Positions 56,309-64,000 of a stretch of 64,000 nt of DNA are shown here, piece after piece. The translations under genes and the position numbers were made by a program. The notes under the pieces are model-generated. The model worked only from the letters and a program-made list of their open reading frames with translations. It ran no database searches and was not told the origin of the DNA. The first letter of the stretch is position 1, and every line of letters starts with the position of its first letter. Source of the stretch: Corythucha ciliata (Eukaryota > Arthropoda > Insecta > Hemiptera > Tingidae); the NCBI GenBank assembly GCA_038030265.1, contig CM075937.1:36374198-36438197 (forward strand), written 5' to 3'.

Positions 56309-58529
56309 CAGTGGCGTGCCCATGGGGAGGGATTTGGGGGTCGGAACCCCTCCCAGAGTACCTCATCCCACCATAGTTAAGAAATAGAAATAAAAAATAA
56401 ATAAAATGAAATGAATAAGTAAAAAAAGAAACAACAAAAACGTGATTTGCATGACCCTAAAAGTTCGTTTTTTAGCAATTTAGTCCCGCTAAGTAACTAT
56501 CCACGGCATAATGGTATTTATTCCACTGTCCAGGCATGGATTCAGGATTTTTTCAAGAGAGAGGGGCTTGAGAAATTCTACTAAAGATGACTTGGCAGCC
56601 ATTTGCTGCCTAAAATTAGCTAAATTAGCTATCCCCACCATATAGAATCCTAAACTGACTATACTCGCACCCCAAAATGGCAAAACTAACTATTTGAGCC
56701 ATGAAAATAGCCAAACTGACTTCACGCGCCCTGAAAATGGCTAAAACTGATTCCGCCTTGATAAAAGCTAAACTGATTATACGTATGTGCGCTATAAATA
56801 GCCAAGCTGGTGATTCCCTCTCTAAAATTGTCCAAGCTGACTTTTTTTAAGAGTCCTAAAACTGGATCAACTGGCAATTTGTGCACTGAAAATACCTGAA
56901 CAGATGATTCCTGCTCCAAAAATGGCAAAATCAACCACCCGTGCGCCACAATTGGCCAAACTGACGGTTTTCGCGCCTTGACTTGACGTACTATTCACGC
57001 CCCATAAATGGCAAAATTGATTCTTCGCGCCCTAAAAATGGCATACTCGTATTCAGATGCGGATCCAGGATTTGCTCAAGCGAGGGGCTTGTGCTTGGGG
57101 GATTGTGTGCTTGGCTCGACTGACTAAAAATGGCTTGACAGGACAGTAATTTACTACTAAAAAAACTACTAAAATGACTATAATCGCGCCCCCAAATGGC
57201 AAAACTGACGATTGGCATTTACCACTCCATAAAACCGCCAAAATGACTTCACGCGCCCTAAAAATAGACAAATTGGCGATTCTCGCTCTAAAATGCCCAA
57301 AATGACTCTAGGCGACCTGGAAATGCCTTAAAAGATTATTCCTGTCCTCAAAGCTGCAAAATAGACCATTTGCGCGCCAAGAATGGTCAAAATAACGATT
57401 CGTGCGTAATTGACTAGAAGGGACTAATTGAACCCGCCTATGCTGCTATGTTTGGGCAAAGTATAACTGACGATTCGCGCCCTGAAAATGGCAAAATCGA
57501 CCAGTCGCACGCCAAAATGCCCTAACTGACCATTATCGCGTTGGTTTGACGTCCCATTCGCGCCCTACACGTATAAATGTCAAGCTTCAAGACTACGCGC
57601 CCTAAAATTGGCCAAACTGACTATCCAAGCCATGAAATCGGCAAAACTGACTCTATGCGCCCTAAAAATCGCTTAACTGACGATTCGCGCCTTGAAAATG
57701 CCTAAACACAGACGATTCCTGCCCTTAAATTGGCCAAACTGACCATTAGCGCTTAGAAAAATAGAAATTTCTCGCTCTAAAAACAGAAAAACTGACCATT
57801 TCGACTGATAAAACTGATAATATCGCACTGACTATTCATGCCTTAGAAATTACCATTCTGACATTTTGCGCCGTAAAAATCGCCAAACTGGCTATTCACG
57901 TCCTAAAATTAGTACAAATACCAACTCTACATATCGCGAGATTCGTGCTTTTAAAGGTCCGAAACGGATGATTCATGTCCTGAAAATGCAAAATCGACCA
58001 TTATCCAGCATCAAAATGGCCAAACTGAACCTCGTGCCCTGAAAATGTCTAAACTGACGTTTCGTTCTCTAAAAATAGCAAAACTGACTATTTAAGTCCT
58101 AAAAATGGCATACTCGTACCAAAAATTCACAGTCCAAAGATTAGCTAAACAGATCATTTGCGGCCTACAGAGGCTACTGTGCGTCTTCAAGTGTCTATCG
58201 GCACCCAAAACAAACAAAAAAAAACTGATCCTCCGCGGCTTGAAAACGGTGAAACTGCGGACAATTCGTGCCTCAGAAATACCGGAACTGATCATTCGCG
58301 CCTTGTAAAGATGGCTTAAATGACCACCGAAAAAATTGCCAAACTGGCTACTCGTGCCCTTAAAAGACGAATTGACTATTGGCGCAGAATTGACTATAAA
58401 GGACCGTGTCCATCTTACGAACTGATTGACCCCCCCCCCCCATTTCTGTCAAAAAAATCACAATTTTATATACATATAATTTTGTAATTTGAAAACCCAT
58501 CCCAAGAAAAAATCCTGGGCACGCCACTG
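56309..58529. mobile_element. hAT-like element with CTTCATCC duplication, family B cargo
   Basis: The left end CAGTGGCGTGCCCATGG and the reversed right end CAGTGGCGTGCCCAGG are near-identical inverted repeats. CTTCATCC is exact on both sides (56301-56308 and 58530-58537). Within lie family B reverse units (about 56600-58380) and two further CAG...GGATTCAGG or GGATCCAGG left ends (56531 and 57054) that may mark nested, partly deleted relatives. No transposase ORF is present. Confidence 0.95.
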
Positions 58530-58537
58530 CTTCATCC

Positions 58538-60592
58538 ACTTCACTGGGCCTGTATTGGCTTTTAAAATTCATTTTTCAAAGGCGCAATCCATTGTGACGT
58601 CCAATTTATCGTCAATGAAGTAAAGGAAACTGCGCGGAGGCGGAACTGACGCGTTTAGCTACAAAAAAAAGTTTAATCGAATTTGCAAAATCGTTAATTA
58701 ATAATTATCCGATAGATAACTTTTTATTTGGGCTGGGTAATCGAATTAGAATTCTGAGGACCGCGAAGAGTACATCCCCTTCTTTCCCCCGCTCCCTGGA
58801 AAGGATGTTAAAAAAATATATATCTTTTTATAAGAATACGTTGAAAAAAAAAGAGAGAGAGAAAAAGTAGGCCGCACGCGATATTTGAAATATGTACCCC
58901 CAAGTAGAGCCCCAGGCAGATTTGCGACGCTAGCAAATGTGCGGAGACGGGGGTGGATTCCTCTTTGCGGCTACAAGGTTATAATCTCGAAGAGAAGACT
59001 ACAGGAGAAGTGAGGCACCTCTCCTCTATAGATCTCTTTCCTCTTCAGGGCTCAGAAGTATTAACGGTTTTCTGGATGGATAAGATTTTTGAAAATAACT
59101 TGGCTCAAAACCGTAAATATTGAGAAGCTAAGTGAAATGAAATCACAAAATTGCTAATTAAAAACGAGATGGGAGTCCAATTTTTCAAGGGTCGAAACAG
59201 TTTAGAAAGTGAAATGCAATTAAATAATGTTAACACCTACAACCCCCTTCGTCTAAACTTCTTTATTGAATTCAACGACGGACCACAGGCCACAATATTA
59301 ACGAAATTATCCCCCACCCGACGTTTTAATCAGCGTATAACAATCTTTCTTTTGTTTCATATAATTACACTAATGAAGTTTAAAAAAGCATGTCCAGACA
59401 ACTTTCTTTACCATCAACGCTCAATGACAGGAGGTTTATTTTAAATTCGATGATCTCATAATTTTTAGGGAGAAAAACCGAGGCGATTCATTTACATTCT
59501 TTTCCCATCTCGGTCTTATTATTCCTGGAAGTTTAAATTAATTTTACGAGCGTGTTATGTTTTTCTCGAAATAATTATTATTTTTTATTTTAAAGAAAGT
59601 TGTAAAAACTCTCAAAAGACGCCGGCGACGTTGAGGAGGCAATAAAAAAAAAAAAAAAAAAAGAGGAGCCGCTAGCAAGCATGCCTAGTTTTTCTGATGT
59701 TGCCAGTGCCCGTCATTTCCATTTTCGGGTTTGACCTGAGAAAAATGACAGCCTAAAAAAAACGCACAATTGAAGTCTCGTAAAACTCTTTTTTTTTCTT
59801 CTTCTTATTTTCCTACACGAAAAACTATAAAGACAAGGTCGTGTCTAATATTTGGCAATGTCCGGCATCCCAGTTAGAGCCCCAGTGTACTGACCTCGCC
59901 ACAGCTCCCCCGTCTCTTCCCTTCATCTAGGGGAAAAACAAAAACAAAGCCGAAAAAACAAACCCCTATTCTTATTTGTGTGTGTGTGTGGAAGGACAGG
60001 GGTAATAATTTTATTAAGGTTAAGGTTCGAGGTTCTTATTTAGGCGAGAATCAGTTTCGGGAGAAAAAGAGGGATTTTAGGTCGTTTGACGATAAGCAAG
60101 AATTTATTTGGGCGAGTTAAAGACGTAGATAAAAATTAGACTTTAACCTGTACTGTCCTCCTTTCGTTTTTTTTAAATGAAAGTCTTACGCATATCTCAC
60201 CGAAGGATGGTCTAATACAACGAATTGGCAATGAAGTTTTCAAAGAAGGAAAACTCTATTTTATAGAGATTGATTTGTTAGAAACGGTGGACCACTTGTT
60301 TTGAATTGAATCTACCCATAAACGCAAAAGAAAAAGGGGGAAAGACTAAACTAAAAGCGATGTTCTGTTCAGTATTCCACTGCCCAGCACTATCTAGAAT
60401 GCCGAGGAGGAGCAGAACGATTCCAATCTTACCAATAAAACCTTCGGCTTTTGATTGCACTCGTAGTTTACGGGGGGCGGGGGTGCGAAGGGCTTCCCCG
60501 ATCACAACACTTTCTCAGAATTATAAACGGCAGTCGACACATATTAACGTGAAGTTTTGCTGGGTGATGTGCTGGGCGCGCGTTCCGGTAAT
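58538..60592. other. Unique intergenic DNA
   Basis: No array and no recognised gene. It contains an A run (about 59643-59660), a (TG)n at about 59978 and ORFs at 59151-59444 and 60306-60704; the second merges into the hAT-like end. The TSD copy CCGGTAAT ends the stretch. Confidence 0.55.
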
Positions 60593-61498
60593 CAGTGGCG
60601 TAGGTAGGAATTTGTCCTGGGGGGGGGGGGGGGGAATCAGATTGAAATCTCGTAAGGATGAGAGGACGGGGGTGATTTCACATTTTAGTCATCATTCCAC
60701 CTAGCCAGCACACTCTGGACATCTCGTTGGCCTCATCATAGCCTCAATCACTCAGTTCAGGGCGATTTTTGGACTCTACCCGCAAATTAGCGCTTTTTTG
60801 GCCGAGTGTATCGCTCTTCTCAATTTCAGCCGCAGATTAGCGGTTTTGCCCCGCCCCCTCCCATAGTCATGAATTTGCGCATTTTCTCGACTTTAGCAGC
60901 AAAGTATCGTTTTTATCCCGTGAGCGATGTTTCTTAATTATCCTCGAGTTTTGGCGTTTTCCTCAAATTTAGCAGCATATTACCGATTTTTTAAATTTTT
61001 TTACCAGGGGATTGCCACCACCAATTTCCAGTTTTAGCTGGAAATTAACGTTTTTCTTAAGTGTTTTCCTCAATATTAGCCGCAAAATAGGGAGACTTTC
61101 ACGAATTAGGATTTTTTTGGTTCACCATACGCAATGCATGAGCGATTTTTCTCAGTTTACTCGCGAATTAGCGGTTTCTTCACCTATTGCCGTAAATTGG
61201 CAATTTTTTTTCAATTTCAGCCTGAAAAGTTGCCTTCCGAATCCGCAAATTGGCGTATATTCAGTTTTTGGCGCAAATTAGAATTTTTCTCAATTTCAAC
61301 CGCGAATTAGATTTTTTTTAAAACTTTAGCGGCGACTCGTCGTAGCGTTTCAAACCTGTGAATTAGCGAATTTTCTCAATTTCAGTCACAAATTGGCGTT
61401 TGGCGCAATTTTAGCTGTAAATTGGCTATTTTTTCCATTTTTAGCCGCGAATTAGCAATTTTAAGGCTTAAAATTAACCTTTCTCTTAATTTTGACCG

Positions 61499-61619
61499 GC
61501 CCCCCTATTCTGTAACTCATAACGCGTGCGTTAAGCAAAATTTCTCAGCTGATTACTTTCAGTTATTCACCTTGTTTATTTCACTAACGCACGCGTCAAG
61601 AAATACAGAATAGGGGGGC
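61499..61619. mobile_element. MITE, GCCCCCCTATTCTGTA ends, with empty site
   Basis: Inverted ends GCCCCCCTATTCTGTA and its near complement, with internal ACGCGTGCGTTA and its complement. The inverted copy 1 (about 19487-19500) reads straight through GACCAGGCTGATT without it, giving an empty-site comparison. Confidence 0.9.
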
Positions 61620-62391
61620 AGGCTGATTATTTTATTTTCTGAATATTACCCGCAAATTAGCTGTTTTTCACATTTTACCACCGCATTAGCAATTTTATAT
61701 AACTTTTACAGGTATAGATAATTGCATCTTTTCAGTTCTACCCGTGAATTAGCGTATTTTTTAACATTGTACAATAGCCATTTTTCTGAATTTTAGCCAC
61801 AAAAATGCCTTCAGAAGGTGCGAATTTAAATTATAAGTGTAATTTTTTTTTCAAACCAAAAAATGTACATCTATCCATCCATTTCTGTCAAAAAATCATC
61901 ATTTTTAAATAATAAAGTTCCCGTCATTTAATTCAAGAATTAGTGATGTTTCTCAATTTTAGCAGCGAATTTTCGCTTTTTCTAAATTTTAGCAGCGTGG
62001 TAGCGTTTCCAACCCGTGCGTTATCTACCGAGTTTTGTCAATTTTTGCCAAGAATTGGCGTTTGACTCAATTTAAGCTGCAAATTAGCAATGTTTTCCAT
62101 TTTAACTGAGAATTAGCACTTTTCCCCAATTTGAACTGAAAATTAACGTTTTTCTTAATTTTGGCAGCGCTAATTGGTGATTTTTTAATTTTTGCCGCGA
62201 ATTAGGGATTTTCTTCATTTTGTAAACGCGAAATAACGTTTTTCCACAACTTAGCGATTTTTCCGAATTTCAGCTGTGAAATAGCGTTTTGTGCTAATTT
62301 TGCGGTCATTCAGCATCCTATTCCCTTTTTCATACGCGAATGGGCGATTTTACGCTATTTCAGTTGTGAATTTGCCATTTTTGTCCAATTA

Positions 62392-62582
62392 AGGCCGGGT
62401 GCGCACGAGCGTAAATTGACGCGCGTCACTTGGTGGTTGCGAGCGTTTGCTAGACAGTCTTTCCTCTTCCACTGAACAAGATGGATCGCAGGGCTCAATT
62501 GTTGAAGAAGAAAATACTTTTTTCGGTTGCCGTGAATAGGCATACACGTCGTAATACCGAATTTCTATCCTTGTATTCGACT
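62392..62582 (+). mobile_element. PIF/Harbinger-like 5' end, truncated
   Basis: AGGCCGGGTGCGCACGAGCG follows TTA, the Harbinger target preference. An ATG at 62481 opens a basic frame (M-D-R-R-A-Q-L-L-K-K-K-I-L) reminiscent of Harbinger protein starts. The partner end is missing, and the sequence changes to the hAT-like right end at about 62583. Confidence 0.6.
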
Positions 62583-62724
62583 CCCCCCCCCCCAGAGCTA
62601 CAAGTATACGAACGAAGGAGCACTAGTACCATAACGAAGAGCCCAAAAAATCTCCAAAAATGAGCGTTTCAGGTTGAAATTAGGTTTAGCAGATTTTCTG
62701 GGTACCTACGCCCCTGCCGGTAAT

Positions 62725-62982
62725 AAAACCGTCAGCCTACACAGGGCTCGCTAAAAGAGCAATTTCGTGGATTTTTCTCGCTAGGAGGAAGAGCCAAGAG
62801 CTCACTCCTCAAGTCCTCGCACGAGCCCGTCTCACTCCGACCCGTGGTTCGCTGTCGACTTCTCGAGAGTACATGGTTACCTCAGTTGCCAAGCCATAAT
62901 GAAAGCCTCGAACGAAACCCCCCCCCCCCCCAATGGCGGCTTCTCTCAATTTTTAGCCACGGATGAGAGATTTTTATTGCGA
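62725..62982. other. Short unique segment
   Basis: Contains a C run (about 62918-62930) and single family A- and C-like units. No gene is seen. Confidence 0.4.
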
Positions 62983-63507
62983 TAGTGATGTGGTCTTGCG
63001 AGACCAAGACCAAGGCGGTCTTGGTCTTGGACTTGCATAGGAAAGGGTGGTCATGGTCTTGGGGTCTTGCAAAAAAAATGTACGCAAGATGTATGCATCA
63101 CGATTAAAATCGAGTGTAATAGTTCTTTATGTAAATGCATATATGTAATATCATGAATTAGAGTAGAGAATAATTAACTTTCGGATATAATGATTTATTG
63201 AGGGCTTCAAGTTTCAGTTATTGGTGGGGGCGGGGGTCCTACTTGAACCCGTGTGTTTTCCTTGTGGTGTTTTAAGGTAAGAAAAATGCATGTCGATATT
63301 TACGTTAAAAGTAGCCATATTCGCTTTGTACTTTTCCCATATAAAAAGAAAAATCTCGATAAATGACTTGGTTGGACGAAATTATTTCATGATTTAAGGT
63401 CAAAAGAACTATTTTTATTGGGTCTCAATCGGGTGAAACAGATGTTGGTGAGACTATCATAGTCCTGGTCTTGGTCTTGCGAGTAGTGAGTCGGTTGCTC
63501 ATCACTA
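62983..63507. mobile_element. hAT-like element, TAGTGATG ends
   Basis: The left end TAGTGATGTGGTCTTGCGAG and the reversed right end TAGTGATGAGCAACC, with GCAAGACCAAGACC on both, are inverted repeats of a common hAT type. The flanks share only TGCGA (TATTGCGA against GCTGCGAA), so the duplication has decayed or slipped. GGTCTTGGTCTTG motifs recur near both ends. No ORF is present. Confidence 0.75.
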
Positions 63508-64000
63508 GCTGCGAAACGGGTTTTTTCTCTAATTTAGCGAAAAATTAGAGCTATTACTCATTTTAGCCGGCAATCAGGGCTTTTGTTCAATTTTAGCCAT
63601 GAAATTGCTGTTCCTCTCTAATTAAGCCACAATCTTGCCTCCTCAAATCGCTATAAGTTTTGACCGAATCAGAGATTTTTCTCCATTTCAGGTTTGAATT
63701 AGCGTTCTTATTTCTTTCAGTCAGCAATTAGCACTTTTCTCCATTTTAGCCGCGAGTGAGCGTTTTTACGAACCCTTAGCCGTGAATTTAGCACTTTTCC
63801 TCAATTTTAGTCAAAAATCAGAGCTTTTCATAAATTTTTACGATGACGACGAACGTGCGAATTAATTTCTCAATTTCAACCTGGAGTAAGCGATGTTTCT
63901 CAAAGGGTTTTGCTCTCTAAAAATGCAATTCGCGCGGGTTTTCCGCTCTGAAAATGCAATTTCGTTAGCTCGTTTTTTCAAAACAATTTTAGTTTTTTCC
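63508..64000. repeat. Family A array running into family C units
   Basis: Forward family A units (TTTCTCCATTTTAGCCGCGA and variants) run to about 63900. Family C-like units (CAATTCGCGCGGGTTTTCC) then continue to the window end. Confidence 0.75.

Larger units (their letters stand above)
60593..62716. mobile_element. hAT-like element copy 2 with CCGGTAAT duplication, family A cargo
   Basis: The left end CAGTGGCGTAGGTAGG and the reversed right end CAGGGGCGTAGGTACC are inverted repeats. CCGGTAAT is exact on both sides (60585-60592 and 62717-62724). A G run (about 60620-60633) sits just inside the left end. The interior to 62392 is the inverted counterpart of 18685-20398. A MITE at 61499-61619 and a Harbinger-like end at 62392-62580 are later insertions absent from the other copy. 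Confidence 0.95.

Overview
This is animal nuclear DNA, most likely from an arthropod. It is AT-rich, gene-poor and crowded with transposons. The host gene is a GufA-type ZIP zinc transporter (SLC39A11/ZIP11) on the + strand. Its last three coding exons lie at 16253-16351, 35094-35252 and 45258-45336, separated by phase-2 introns of about 18.7 kb and 10.0 kb; earlier exons must lie upstream of position 1 or are not recognisable here. Inside the 18.7-kb intron, on the same strand, sit two intact, intronless, tandem genes (26933-28210 and 28341-29645) for proteins resembling LRRC23, a leucine-rich-repeat radial-spoke component of motile cilia and flagella. The arthropod guess is weak: it rests on the mariner-like relic with a DUF4817-type N-terminus and on the Ty3/gypsy and PIF/Harbinger content.

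Layout. 1-4.6 kb: a tRNA-bearing palindrome, a 30-bp-type array, then a complete but internally deleted LTR retrotransposon (1035-4546, target duplication TATTT) with a 1.27-kb inverted-repeat element inside one of its LTRs. 4.6-7.8 kb: mostly unique sequence. 7.8-11.4 kb: short-period arrays and nested MITEs. 11.4-13.8 kb: a second, decayed gypsy copy. 13.8-16.7 kb: unique sequence and the first ZIP11 exon. 16.7-23.4 kb: a hAT-like element containing another hAT-like element, which in turn contains a mariner relic. 23.4-34 kb: arrays, MITEs and the LRRC23-like pair. 34-36.8 kb: unique sequence and the second ZIP11 exon. 36.8-43 kb: arrays and a 610-bp tandem duplication. 43.5-46.9 kb: a hAT-like element, the terminal ZIP11 exon and its poly(A) signal. 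46.9-64 kb: arrays, a truncated LINE, hAT-like elements, a PIF/Harbinger element and about 2 kb of unique DNA.

The main result is structural. Most of the repetitive DNA consists of diverged arrays with a unit near 30 bp. I distinguish seven sequence families (A-G), several sharing a CGCGAAWT-like core. Reading the array edges shows that many arrays are the interior of short hAT-like non-autonomous transposons. Their ends begin CAGNGGCGTRNC, TAGGGTTG or TAGGGTGNCCAG, and the copies are flanked by 8-bp direct duplications: CTTCATCC (56309-58529), GATGCTTT (52980-54406), CCGGTAAT (60593-62716), AGAATGAC (43474-44000), CCAGCATT (16685-23436), ATTGGCTC (30668-30845), and AGTTCATC/AGTTCACC (50440-52368). 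So hAT-like ends appear to have dispersed several different approximately 30-bp satellites. I saw no intact transposase for any mobile element, so all copies here look non-autonomous or dead.

All coordinates, translations and repeat comparisons were made by eye, so boundaries of diverged repeats are approximate.
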